From positions 1 to 43,635 of the forward strand of contig CAAFLF010000006.1 of the NCBI GenBank assembly GCA_900763685.1: a DNA stretch of 43,635 bases, in the 5' to 3' direction. Below are positions 7,707 through 14,378 of the stretch, one piece after another; the first letter of the stretch is position 1; each line of letters begins with the position of its first letter. This DNA comes from an uncultured Oscillospiraceae bacterium. GTDB lineage: Bacteria > Bacillota > Clostridia > Oscillospirales > Oscillospiraceae. The translations under genes and the position numbers were made by a program. The notes under the pieces are model-generated. The model was not told the origin of the DNA and ran no database searches. It was given only the letters and a program-made list of their open reading frames with translations.

Positions 7707-8567
7707 ATGGAGCTGCGCCAGTTGGAATACTTCTGCCGGGTGGCGGACACCGGCAGCATCCATGAGGCCGCGCGGCGGCTGAATCTCTCCCAGCCGCCCC
7801 TCAGCTATCAGATCCGCCAGCTGGAGGAGGAGCTGGGGGTCCGGCTCTTTGAGCGGGGCAGCCGGGGCGTCACGCTGACGGAGGCGGGGAAGCTTCTCTA
7901 CGCCCGGGCGGAGAGCCTTTTGGACTATGCCCGCTCCACCCGGCAGGAGGTGGCCGAGGCGGGACGCCGCCGGGTGCTGCGGCTGGGGGTCACCTCCAGC
8001 ACGGCGGGGATCATCGTGCCGGACGTGGCCCGCTTCCTGCGCCTCTGCCCGGAGGTGAGCTTCCAGCTCCGGGACGGGGCCAGCTATACCTTATTACAGT
8101 ATGTGCTGGAGGGGATCATCGACCTCTCCGTGGCCCGGACGCCTTTGAACCTGGAGAGCGTGGACTCCCTGCCCCTGGGCCGGGAGCCCATGCTGGCGGT
8201 CAGCGCGCCGCCGGACGTCCTGCCGGGGGAGGGGGACCTGCCCCTGGAGGCCCTGCTGGGGCGGCCCCTCATCCTCTACCGCCGCTATGAGGAGCTGGTG
8301 ATGAGCGCCTTCCGGCGGCGGAACCTGGCGCCGGACATCCTCTGCGTCTGCGACGACGCCCGCACCGCCATCCCCTGGGTGGAGGCAGGGCTGGCCACCG
8401 CCGTCTTCCCCCGGTCCATGCGGGGGCAGTGCGCGGGGCTCCTGCCCCGGCTCCTCGCGGAGCCGGAGCTGGAGACGGAGACGGTCCTCATCTGGCGCAA
8501 GGGGGGGCGGCTGAGCCCCGCCGCCCAGGATTTCATCGCGCTCTGCCGGGAGAGCCGCCAGGCATAA
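7707..8567 (+). CDS. LysR-family transcriptional regulator
   Basis: This 286-residue protein has the usual LysR layout. A winged helix-turn-helix lies at residues 1-60, with LEYFCRVADTGSIHEAARRL and SQPPLSYQIRQLEEELG as the recognition region. A linker helix follows, then a periplasmic-binding-like effector domain at about 90-286. ATG 7707 is preceded by AAAGGAGG (7692-7699); the longer frame from 7641 has no such signal and an unnatural N-terminus. The SQPPLS recognition helix is typical of the BenM/AlsR branch. It is divergent from the ABC exporter operon, the usual position for a LysR protein that regulates its neighbour and itself. The effector is unknown. Confidence 0.9.
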   Translation: MELRQLEYFCRVADTGSIHEAARRLNLSQPPLSYQIRQLEEELGVRLFERGSRGVTLTEAGKLLYARAESLLDYARSTRQEVAEAGRRRVLRLGVTSSTAGIIVPDVARFLRLCPEVSFQLRDGASYTLLQYVLEGIIDLSVARTPLNLESVDSLPLGREPMLAVSAPPDVLPGEGDLPLEALLGRPLILYRRYEELVMSAFRRRNLAPDILCVCDDARTAIPWVEAGLATAVFPRSMRGQCAGLLPRLLAEPELETETVLIWRKGGRLSPAAQDFIALCRESRQA

Positions 8568-8614
8568 GCCACGTCCCCGCCGCATAGGGTGGAGGGGAAA
8601 AGGGGGGACGGCCC

Positions 8615-9556
8615 ATGGCAGGATATCAGGGGCGGCGGACAGCCGCCGCGGCCGGAAGGAAGAGCGCGCCCAGGGGGCAGAGCCGGAAAAAGCCCGCCAT
8701 GACGGCGGGGGAGAAGCGGCGGATGGCGCAGCTCCTTCTCAGCGGGGGCTTTTTCGTGCTTCTCGTGGCGGTGAAGCTCCTTTTCCCGGCGAGGATGGCC
8801 CAGTGGAGCGACGGCATTTCCGCCGCCATGGAGCGGAACATGGATGTGACGGCGGTCTTTTCCAGTGTGGGACGGGCGTTCCGGGGGGAGAGCGCCCCGG
8901 AGGACAGCCTGCGGGAGGTCATCCAGGAGGTCTTCCATCCCGGCGAGAGCCCCGCTATGGCGGTGCTGGGGGGCCAGGGCCGGGAAGGGCAGGACGGCGG
9001 CGAGAGCTTCCGGCGGAGCGTCCGGACCGGGGACCTCTACGACTGGATGGGACAGGAAGAAGCGGCGGAGACGGCGGGGGAGACCGAGGCCGTCCCCGCC
9101 GCCTTCTACGCCCAGGAGGATCTGCCGGAGGGGGTCCGGATGGAGCAGGCGGTGCTGGGCTTCGCCTACGCCTCGCCCCTGCCGGGGGCGGCGGTGAGCT
9201 CCCCCTTCGGCTACCGGGAGCACCCGGTCCAGGGGGAGGAGCGCTTCCATTATGGGGTGGACCTGGCGGCGGAGAGCGGGACGCCTGTCACCTGCTTCGC
9301 TGACGGCTCCGTCACCGCCGTGGGGGAGAGCAACAGCTATGGGAAGTACCTCATCGTGGCCCACGAGGGGGGGCGCGCCACCCTCTACGCCCACTGCAGT
9401 TCAGTGCTGGTGTCCTCCGGCAGCGCCGTGAAGCGGGGCCAGGAGATCGCGAGGGTGGGGGAGACCGGCATGGCCACGGGCCCCCACCTGCACTTTGAGC
9501 TCCACGACGGCGGCACCTACCTCAACCCCATCTACTATGTGGCGTCCGCCGGATAA
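8615..9556 (+). CDS. Membrane-anchored M23/LytM-domain protein, SpoIVFA-like
   Basis: The 313 residues comprise a basic cytoplasmic start, one membrane segment near residues 42-60 (LLLSGGFFVLLVAVKLLF), a variable acidic stalk and a C-terminal LytM/M23 peptidase domain from about 185. The zinc and catalytic residues are all present: HYGVD (about 212-216), YAH (about 257-259) and HLHFE (about 290-294). Its stop lies inside the next gene, an M50 protease of SpoIVFB type. The order of a membrane LytM protein followed by a small HELGH membrane protease matches spoIVFA-spoIVFB, where SpoIVFA holds SpoIVFB inactive in the outer forespore membrane until it is cleaved. The alternative is an ordinary cell-wall endopeptidase that happens to be adjacent. 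The LytM family is certain; the SpoIVFA role is inferred from the neighbour. Confidence 0.7.
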   Translation: MAGYQGRRTAAAAGRKSAPRGQSRKKPAMTAGEKRRMAQLLLSGGFFVLLVAVKLLFPARMAQWSDGISAAMERNMDVTAVFSSVGRAFRGESAPEDSLREVIQEVFHPGESPAMAVLGGQGREGQDGGESFRRSVRTGDLYDWMGQEEAAETAGETEAVPAAFYAQEDLPEGVRMEQAVLGFAYASPLPGAAVSSPFGYREHPVQGEERFHYGVDLAAESGTPVTCFADGSVTAVGESNSYGKYLIVAHEGGRATLYAHCSSVLVSSGSAVKRGQEIARVGETGMATGPHLHFELHDGGTYLNPIYYVASAG

Positions 9557-10130
9557 GGGGCGCTGGGGGGCCCTGGGGCTGGGGCTCCTCGCGGCGTGGT
9601 TCGTCCTTCTCTGCGGCTGGGAGCCGTTTCTGGCCATCCTTCTGGCGGCGGCGGTCCACGAGCTGGGGCACTACCTGGCTCTGCGGCTCCAGGGCGTGCC
9701 GGTGACGGGTCTGCGCCTGAGCCCCTGGGGGGCGGTGATGGACTGCCGCCGGGATCGGCTCTCCTACGGCGGGGAGCTGCTGGCCCTGCTTGCGGGGCCG
9801 GGGGCGAATCTGGCCCTCTCCGCCGCCCTCTGCCTCGCGCCCCGGCCGCCGGAGGCCCTCATCGGCGCGGGGGTGGTGCTGGGGGGCTTCAACCTTCTGC
9901 CCCTGCGGCGGCTGGACGGCGGCGAGGCCCTGCGCTGCGGGCTCTCTTATTTTCTGGGGCCGGAGCGGGGGGAGAGGATTGCCGCCGCTGTCAGCCGTCT
10001 CACGGCGGCCCACGGGGCGGGGCTTTGCGCGGTCGTGATGCTGCGGGGCGGGGGGAACCTCTTCCTTCTGCCGGCGCTGGCGCTTTTCCTGGGGGAGTGC
10101 CTGGGACGGCGGCGCCGCGGAAAGCCGTGA
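9537..10130 (+). CDS. spoIVFB: M50 intramembrane metalloprotease, SpoIVFB-like
   Basis: This 197-residue, mostly hydrophobic protein has HELGH near residue 41, the zinc site of site-2 proteases, and FNLLPLRRLDGG near 118-129, which supplies the third ligand in the NxxPxxxxDG motif. SpoIVFB of Bacillus (about 288 residues) cuts pro-sigma-K in the mother cell and has a C-terminal CBS domain. This protein ends after the membrane core, so the CBS domain is absent. ATG 9537 lies 20 bases inside the preceding LytM gene, which implies translational coupling. A second, larger M50 protease (rseP) is at 32297-33403, so this one is not the housekeeping enzyme. The protease family is firm; the role in sporulation is likely but inferred. 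Confidence 0.75.
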   Translation: MWRPPDKGRWGALGLGLLAAWFVLLCGWEPFLAILLAAAVHELGHYLALRLQGVPVTGLRLSPWGAVMDCRRDRLSYGGELLALLAGPGANLALSAALCLAPRPPEALIGAGVVLGGFNLLPLRRLDGGEALRCGLSYFLGPERGERIAAAVSRLTAAHGAGLCAVVMLRGGGNLFLLPALALFLGECLGRRRRGKP

Positions 10131-10148
10131 GGTTCCATGAAAAAGGGC

Positions 10149-10177
10149 TTGCATTTCGCCGCGGGGTATGGTATCCT
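10149..10177 (+). promoter_or_regulatory. Likely promoter of rplS
   Basis: TTGCAT at 10149-10154, a 17-base spacer, and TATCCT at 10172-10177. Transcription would start near 10184, giving a leader of about 95 bases. Confidence 0.55.
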
Positions 10178-10226
10178 ATCAGGGCATAAAAGGGCGGTCC
10201 TCTGCCTCGGCCGGGCCAGATGAGCG

Positions 10227-10278
10227 CCGGCAAGCGGATATTGCCGGGCACGAACGCCTAATATTTAGGAGGAAATAT
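10227..10278 (+). promoter_or_regulatory. Structured rplS leader: hairpin plus a stem enclosing the ribosome binding site
   Basis: CCGGCAA (10227-10233) pairs with TTGCCGG (10241-10247) around a seven-base loop. Then ATATTT (10261-10266) and AAATAT (10273-10278) flank AGGAGG exactly, placing the ribosome binding site in a six-base loop. Firmicutes often have an L19 autoregulatory leader here. I could not confirm a match to that RNA family. Confidence 0.45.
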
Positions 10279-10280
10279 CC

Positions 10281-10622
10281 ATGGATCTCATCAAGGAACT
10301 CAACAAAGAGCAACTCGCCAAGGAGCTCACCCCCGTGCAGATCGGTGACACCGTCCGCGTCCACGTGAAGGTCAAGGAAGGCTCCCGCGAGCGTATCCAG
10401 GTCTTCGAGGGCACCGTTATCGCCAAGAAGCACGGCGGCATCGAGGAGACCATCACTGTCCGCCGCCTGTCCTACGGCGTCGGCGTGGAGAAGGTCTTCC
10501 CCGTCCATTCTCCCTCCATCGACCACATCGAGGTCGTCCGCAGCGGTAAGGTCCGCCGCGCGAAGCTGTATTACCTGCGCGAGCGCGTGGGCCGCAGCGC
10601 CAAGCTGAAGGAGAAGCTGTAA
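10281..10622 (+). CDS. rplS: 50S ribosomal protein L19
   Basis: The 113 residues and the sequence are those of bacterial L19 (bL19), which sits at the 30S-50S interface. Typical stretches are [31 protein letters not shown] and [16 protein letters not shown], with the C-terminal [12 protein letters not shown]. Codon use shifts to the ATC/AAG-rich pattern of highly expressed genes. It has its own promoter, a structured leader and a strong terminator at 10637-10669, so it appears monocistronic. The usual partners rpsP, rimM and trmD are not upstream; a SpoIVFB-like gene is there instead. Confidence 0.98.
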   Translation: MDLIKELNKEQLAKELTPVQIGDTVRVHVKVKEGSRERIQVFEGTVIAKKHGGIEETITVRRLSYGVGVEKVFPVHSPSIDHIEVVRSGKVRRAKLYYLRERVGRSAKLKEKL

Positions 10623-10636
10623 TTTTCCCGCGAGGT

Positions 10637-10669
10637 AAGAGAGAGGCGAAAGCCTCTCTCTTATTTTTT
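10637..10669 (+). terminator. rplS terminator
   Basis: An eleven-base perfect stem (AAGAGAGAGGC / GCCTCTCTCTT) capped by a GAAA tetraloop and followed by ATTTTTT. Confidence 0.95.
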
Positions 10670-10740
10670 CGCCTTGCCGGGGCGGCGCTCCGGCAAAAAG
10701 ACAAGGGAGACGGCGACGGGCCGTTAAGAAACTGTAAAAC

Positions 10741-10777
10741 CTTACAATTTTTTGAGCGGAGCTTACAATTTTCGACA
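10741..10777 (+). promoter_or_regulatory. Direct-repeat promoter region with a Spo0A-box-like site
   Basis: CTTACAATTTT occurs at 10741-10751 and again at 10762-10772, exactly 21 bases apart. The second copy supplies a good -10 (TACAAT, 10764-10769), with CTTACA 17 bases upstream as a weak -35. Directly downstream, TTCGACA at 10771-10777 is the complement of TGTCGAA, the core of the Spo0A box. A site at this position would be expected to repress. Upstream, GTAA-N4-TTAC at 10733-10744 is a further small palindrome. Confidence 0.5.
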
Positions 10778-10861
10778 GAAAGAAGCGGCGGCGCCGTGGT
10801 ATTTTATTCCTGTCGTGGCAAGGAAAGCGACAAAAGTAACAGGAAGGAAGCGGAAGAGAGG

Positions 10862-11128
10862 ATGCGAAGCATGATGATGGGCGAGCGCCGGGTCGGGCTG
10901 ATCCCGGTGCGCTACTACCTTCTGGAGGAGCGATCACCAGAGGGGAAAGCTGACTACGGTCTCCGGCTGACAGTGCCGGGCGGAGACAGTTCGGAGCTCA
11001 GGGGCGTCACGTTTTCCTTGAGCGCCATCCGGCGGCTGCTTGGCCGCCTGATGCGCTGTGACGTAACACCCATGAGTCTCCGGGACATCGTGGACGACTG
11101 GCTCATCAGCGAGTACTACTCCGAATAA
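10862..11128 (+). CDS. Small conserved protein, DUF6514-like
   Basis: This soluble 88-residue protein has the motifs RYYLLEE, YGLRLTVPG and VTPMSLRDIVDDWL. It resembles a clostridial family that I recall as DUF6514, with a tyrosine-rich first strand and a closing helix of the form V-x-P-x-x-L-x-D-I-V-x-D. ATG 10862 is one option. ATG 10871 has better spacing from GAGAGG and gives 85 residues. It has its own promoter region with a Spo0A-box-like site and its own terminator, so it is monocistronic between rplS and lepB. No function is known to me. The regulatory sequence suggests control by growth phase or sporulation entry. Confidence 0.65.
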   Translation: MRSMMMGERRVGLIPVRYYLLEERSPEGKADYGLRLTVPGGDSSELRGVTFSLSAIRRLLGRLMRCDVTPMSLRDIVDDWLISEYYSE

Positions 11129-11149
11129 GAAGCAGTACCTGTTGCGCCG

Positions 11150-11186
11150 AGGGAGAGGGGATGCCCCCTCTCCCTTGGTGTTTTTT
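11150..11186 (+). terminator. Terminator of the DUF6514-like gene
   Basis: AGGGAGAGGGG pairs with CCCCTCTCCCT around a four-base loop; six T residues lie at 11181-11186 after a short spacer. Confidence 0.85.
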
Positions 11187-11210
11187 CCGGAACTTTTCCC
11201 GCCGCACCTC

Positions 11211-11239
11211 TTGCCCCCGGGGGGAAACTTTGTTATACT
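11211..11239 (+). promoter_or_regulatory. Likely promoter of lepB
   Basis: TTGCCC at 11211-11216, a 17-base spacer and TATACT at 11234-11239. Confidence 0.6.
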
Positions 11240-11301
11240 ATCTCATTATCGCTTTGGACGGGCCGACGCCTCGGCGGAGGGCCCGCGGGAAGGATCGCGG
11301 C

Positions 11302-11931
11302 ATGGAAGAGAAGCGGGAAGAGAACCAGGAGGAGTCCCGGCAGGGCTCCAAGGAGAGCAGGGAGGAGAAGCGCCTCCCGGGACAGGACGCCTATGAGTGG
11401 GTGCAGGCCTTGGTCTGCTCCGTTTTGACGGTGGTGATGATCTTCACCTTCGCCGTCCGGCTCATCGGGGTGGACGGGCACTCTATGGTGCCCACCCTGC
11501 AGCACGCGGACCGGCTGGTGGTGCTGAGCCCCATCCTCTACCACGACTATAAGGCGGGGGACATCGTGGTGCTGCGGAAGGAGAGCTTCAGCATGGAGCC
11601 CATCGTCAAGCGGGTCATCGCCGTGGAGGGGCAGACCGTGGACATCGACTTCTCCGCTGGCAGCGTCACCGTGGACGGGGTGGAGCTGGACGAGCCCTAT
11701 ATCAACGAGCTGACCTTCACCGACGAGGGCACGGAGTTCCCCCTGACCCTGGGGGAGGGCGAGATCTTCGTCATGGGCGACAACCGCAACCACTCCACCG
11801 ACAGCCGGGATACCCGGGTGGGACCGGTGGACACCCGGTATGTGGTGGGCAGGGCGGTGGCCCTGGCCCTGCCGGGACCGGACAGCGTCACCGGGGAGCG
11901 GGACTTCTCCCGGATCGGGGCATTACATTGA
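11302..11931 (+). CDS. lepB: Type I signal peptidase
   Basis: This 209-residue membrane serine protease removes signal peptides from secreted proteins. A long charged cytoplasmic start (residues 1-30, rich in E, K, R) precedes one membrane segment at about 34-54. The catalytic serine is in GHSMVPTL (S61) and the general-base lysine in IVKRVIAVEGQ (K103). The C-terminal box GDNRNHSTDSRDTRVGPV is intact. I chose ATG 11302 with GGAAGGA upstream; a longer open frame from 11161 runs through the preceding terminator and promoter and cannot be coding. It is transcribed alone between a promoter and a strong terminator, upstream of rbgA and rnhB as in many Firmicutes. Confidence 0.95.
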   Translation: MEEKREENQEESRQGSKESREEKRLPGQDAYEWVQALVCSVLTVVMIFTFAVRLIGVDGHSMVPTLQHADRLVVLSPILYHDYKAGDIVVLRKESFSMEPIVKRVIAVEGQTVDIDFSAGSVTVDGVELDEPYINELTFTDEGTEFPLTLGEGEIFVMGDNRNHSTDSRDTRVGPVDTRYVVGRAVALALPGPDSVTGERDFSRIGALH

Positions 11932-11936
11932 GCGAG

Positions 11937-11965
11937 AGCGGCCGGGGAGACCCGGCCGCTTTTTT
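11937..11965 (+). terminator. lepB terminator
   Basis: A nine-base GC stem (GCGGCCGGG / CCCGGCCGC) with a GAGA loop and six T residues at 11960-11965. Confidence 0.95.
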
Positions 11966-12010
11966 CGCGGGAGGGGCGGGAAAAGACGGGCGCTTCGGCC
12001 TGTCCGGCCC

Positions 12011-12039
12011 TTGACAAAGGGAGGCTATGCCCATACAAT
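12011..12039 (+). promoter_or_regulatory. Strong promoter before rbgA
   Basis: A perfect TTGACA at 12011-12016, 17 bases, then TACAAT at 12034-12039. It probably drives the run from rbgA to thrC, since no terminator with a U-run was seen before 16795. Confidence 0.8.
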
Positions 12040-12094
12040 ATATAATGACGAGATAGCGCCCGCCGGGAGCTGCCCGGCGGAGGAAGGAGGGGCC

Positions 12095-12964
12095 ATGAAT
12101 ATTCAGTGGTACCCCGGTCACATGACCAAGACCCGGCGGATGATCGCCCAGCAGATCAAAAATGTGGACGCCGTGTGCGAGATCCTGGACGCCCGGATCC
12201 CCATCTCCAGCCGGAACCCGGACGTGGATGAGCTGACGGCGGGGAAGCCCAGGCTGGTGGTCCTCAACCGGGTGGATCAGGCGGATCCCGAGGCCACCCG
12301 CCGCTGGGCGGCCCACTTCCGGGGGAAGGGCTACGCCGTGCTGGAGTGCAGCGCCAAGGCCGGGACCGGCACGAAGCAGTTCGCCGGGGCCGTGCGGGAG
12401 CTCCTCGCGGAGAAGATCCGCGCCTGGGAGGCCAAGGGCGCCCAGCGGACGCTGCGGGTGATGATCCTGGGCATCCCCAACGTGGGGAAGTCCACCTTCA
12501 TCAACCGGGTGGCGGGGCGCAGGACCGCCAAGGCGGAGGACCGCCCCGGCGTCACCCGATCCCAGCAGTGGGTGCCCATCGACCGGGGGCTGGAGCTGCT
12601 GGACACCCCGGGCATCCTCTGGCCCAAGTTCGACGACCAGAGCGTGGGGCTGAACCTGGCCTACACCGGGGCGGTGAAGGACGACATCCTGGACACCGAG
12701 ACCCTGGGCTGCCACCTGATGACCTTCCTGGGGACCCAGTACCCCGAGGCCCTTCTCGCGGGCTATAAGCTCGCCGCCCTGCCGGAGCGGGAGGCGGGCG
12801 AGGACGACATCGCCTGGGGCTACCGCCTGCTGGAGGCCGGGGGACGGAAGCGGGGCTTCCTGATCTCCGGCGGCGAGGTGGACACCGAGCGGATGGCGAA
12901 GATCCTGCTGGATGAGTTCCGGGGCGGGAAGCTGGGCCGCTTCACCCTGGAGCTGCCGGACTGA
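12095..12964 (+). CDS. rbgA: Ribosome biogenesis GTPase (50S maturation)
   Basis: This 289-residue GTPase acts late in 50S subunit assembly. The GTPase motifs are circularly permuted as expected for YlqF/RbgA: the G4 motif NRVD near residue 58 comes first, then G1 GIPNVGKST near 125 and G3 DTPG near 171. The N-terminal IQWYPGHMTKTRR is a family signature. The C-terminal helical domain is present and the length is normal. ATG 12095 follows AAGGAGG at a suitable distance; a longer frame upstream runs through the promoter. It is the first gene after the promoter at 12011-12039. Its position between lepB and rnhB is conserved in Firmicutes. Confidence 0.96.
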   Translation: MNIQWYPGHMTKTRRMIAQQIKNVDAVCEILDARIPISSRNPDVDELTAGKPRLVVLNRVDQADPEATRRWAAHFRGKGYAVLECSAKAGTGTKQFAGAVRELLAEKIRAWEAKGAQRTLRVMILGIPNVGKSTFINRVAGRRTAKAEDRPGVTRSQQWVPIDRGLELLDTPGILWPKFDDQSVGLNLAYTGAVKDDILDTETLGCHLMTFLGTQYPEALLAGYKLAALPEREAGEDDIAWGYRLLEAGGRKRGFLISGGEVDTERMAKILLDEFRGGKLGRFTLELPD

Positions 12965-13051
12965 GACCCTGGGGCGGGAGCCCCTTACCAGGACGTGACA
13001 ACTGGGAAACGACGGACGCCGGAGGGCTTCCTCCGGAGAAAGGAGCGGACC

Positions 13052-13357
13052 ATGCTGACCGTACACATCACGCTGACCGGGCTGTTTCTGGCGCTGGCGG
13101 CCATCTTCCACCGGGGAAAGGGAGGCTTCCTGCTGACGGGAGGCCGGGGCCCCGGATGGAGGAAGCGGCGGGCGGCGGAACGGGTCCTCTGCCATCGGGC
13201 GGGGCGGCTGTGCCTGGCGCTGGCTGTGACCTGGGCCATCCTGGCTTTGGGGATGCTGACCGGAAGGGACCTTCTCTTCTGGCTGGGACTGACGCTCTTC
13301 TGCGCCGCGGCCATCGCCGGGGCCTGGGAGGCGGAATACCGCCCGGTGAAGGCGTAA
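13052..13357 (+). CDS. Small membrane protein, DUF3784-like
   Basis: The 101 residues include three membrane segments, at about 4-22, 52-70 and 75-92. Between the first and second is GKGGFLLTGGRGPGWRKRR, which resembles the GKG-x-FLIAGY region of DUF3784 proteins, followed by the basic loop CHRAGRL. AGGAG precedes ATG 13052. It lies between rbgA and rnhB with short gaps and is probably co-transcribed. The function of the family is not known. The assignment rests on the loop motif and overall size. Confidence 0.6.
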   Translation: MLTVHITLTGLFLALAAIFHRGKGGFLLTGGRGPGWRKRRAAERVLCHRAGRLCLALAVTWAILALGMLTGRDLLFWLGLTLFCAAAIAGAWEAEYRPVKA

Positions 13358-13375
13358 AAGGGAAAGGAAGAAGAG

Positions 13376-13996
13376 ATGGAAGAGCTTTGGCGGGAGGAAG
13401 ACCCCCTCCGGGCGGAGGGAAAGGTGCTTTGCGGGGTGGACGAGGCGGGAGCCGGGCCATTGATGGGGCCGGTGTACGCCGCCGCCGTGATCCTGCCCCG
13501 GGAGGCGGAGCTGCCGGGGCTCAACGACTCCAAAAAGCTGACGGAGAAGCGCCGGGAGGCGCTCTATGACCTGATCCTGGATCAGGCCATCGCCTGGAGC
13601 GTTGGACGGGTGGAGGCGGCGGAGATCGACGCGCTGGACATCCTCAATGCCCGGATGCTGGCCATGAACCGGGCCATTGAGGGCCTTGGCCGGAAGGCGG
13701 ATCTCTACCTCATCGACGGGAACCGGGACCACGGGACGAAGGTGGCCATTCAGGTGCCGCATACGCTCTTGGTGGGCGGGGACGGGCGCAGCGCGTCCAT
13801 CGCGGCGGCGTCCATCCTGGCCAAGGTCAGCCGGGACCGGTATGTGGTGGAGGTGCTGGATCGGGAGTACCCCCAGTACCAGTTTGCGAGGCACAAGGGC
13901 TATGGGACCAAGCTCCACTACCAGATGCTGGACGCGTTTGGCCCCTGTCCGGAGCACCGGAGGACCTTCCTGAAAAAGTGGGAGGCGAGACGGTGA
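13376..13996 (+). CDS. rnhB: Ribonuclease HII
   Basis: The 206-residue enzyme cleaves RNA in RNA-DNA hybrids, including single ribonucleotides misincorporated in DNA. The acidic catalytic residues are present: D22-E23 in GVDEAG, a later Asp in LIDGN, and Asp in EIDALDILNARM. LNDSKKLTEKRRE and the C-terminal FARHKGYGT are family signatures. The conserved DEAGRGP reads DEAGAGP here, so the arginine of the GRG motif, which contacts the ribonucleotide, is alanine (A26). All other core motifs look normal, so the enzyme is probably active. The stop overlaps the GTG start of yraN. Confidence 0.93.
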   Translation: MEELWREEDPLRAEGKVLCGVDEAGAGPLMGPVYAAAVILPREAELPGLNDSKKLTEKRREALYDLILDQAIAWSVGRVEAAEIDALDILNARMLAMNRAIEGLGRKADLYLIDGNRDHGTKVAIQVPHTLLVGGDGRSASIAAASILAKVSRDRYVVEVLDREYPQYQFARHKGYGTKLHYQMLDAFGPCPEHRRTFLKKWEARR

Positions 13997-14355
13997 GCCT
14001 TGCCAAGGCCCGGGGCGACCGGGGAGAGGCGGAGGTGGCCCGGTATCTCCGGCGGAAGGGCTGCGCCCTGCTCGCGAGCCAGTGGCGCTGCCGCTTCGGG
14101 GAGATCGACCTCGTGGCGAGGGATCGCCGGGGGACCATCCTCTTTGTGGAGGTGAAGCTCCGGGGGGAGGGGGCCGTGGGCCTGCCCCGGGACTTCGTGG
14201 ATGAGCGGAAGCGCCGGCGGCTGCGGACGGCGGCGGAGCTCTATCTGGCCCAGTACGGCATCGAGGCCCCGGCCCGCTTTGACGTGGCGGAGGTCTATAC
14301 CGACGAGGCCGGGAAGCCCCGGCGGATGGAATACCTGGAGGACGCCTTTCAGTGA
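13993..14355 (+). CDS. yraN: YraN family endonuclease-fold protein (UPF0102)
   Basis: The 120-residue protein belongs to the UPF0102/YraN family, which has a restriction-endonuclease-like fold. The markers are GDRGEAEVARYLRRKG, the Asp in GEIDLVARD and the Glu-x-Lys in FVEVKLR, which together resemble a PD-(D/E)XK site. GTG 13993 overlaps the rnhB stop (GTGA) and has GGGAGG upstream; GTG 13978 would add five residues. Linkage to rnhB is conserved across bacteria and hints at a role in nucleic acid processing. The exact function is not established. Confidence 0.9.
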   Translation: MSLAKARGDRGEAEVARYLRRKGCALLASQWRCRFGEIDLVARDRRGTILFVEVKLRGEGAVGLPRDFVDERKRRRLRTAAELYLAQYGIEAPARFDVAEVYTDEAGKPRRMEYLEDAFQ

Positions 14356-14378
14356 CGGACCTTCGGAAGGGAGCGGAC

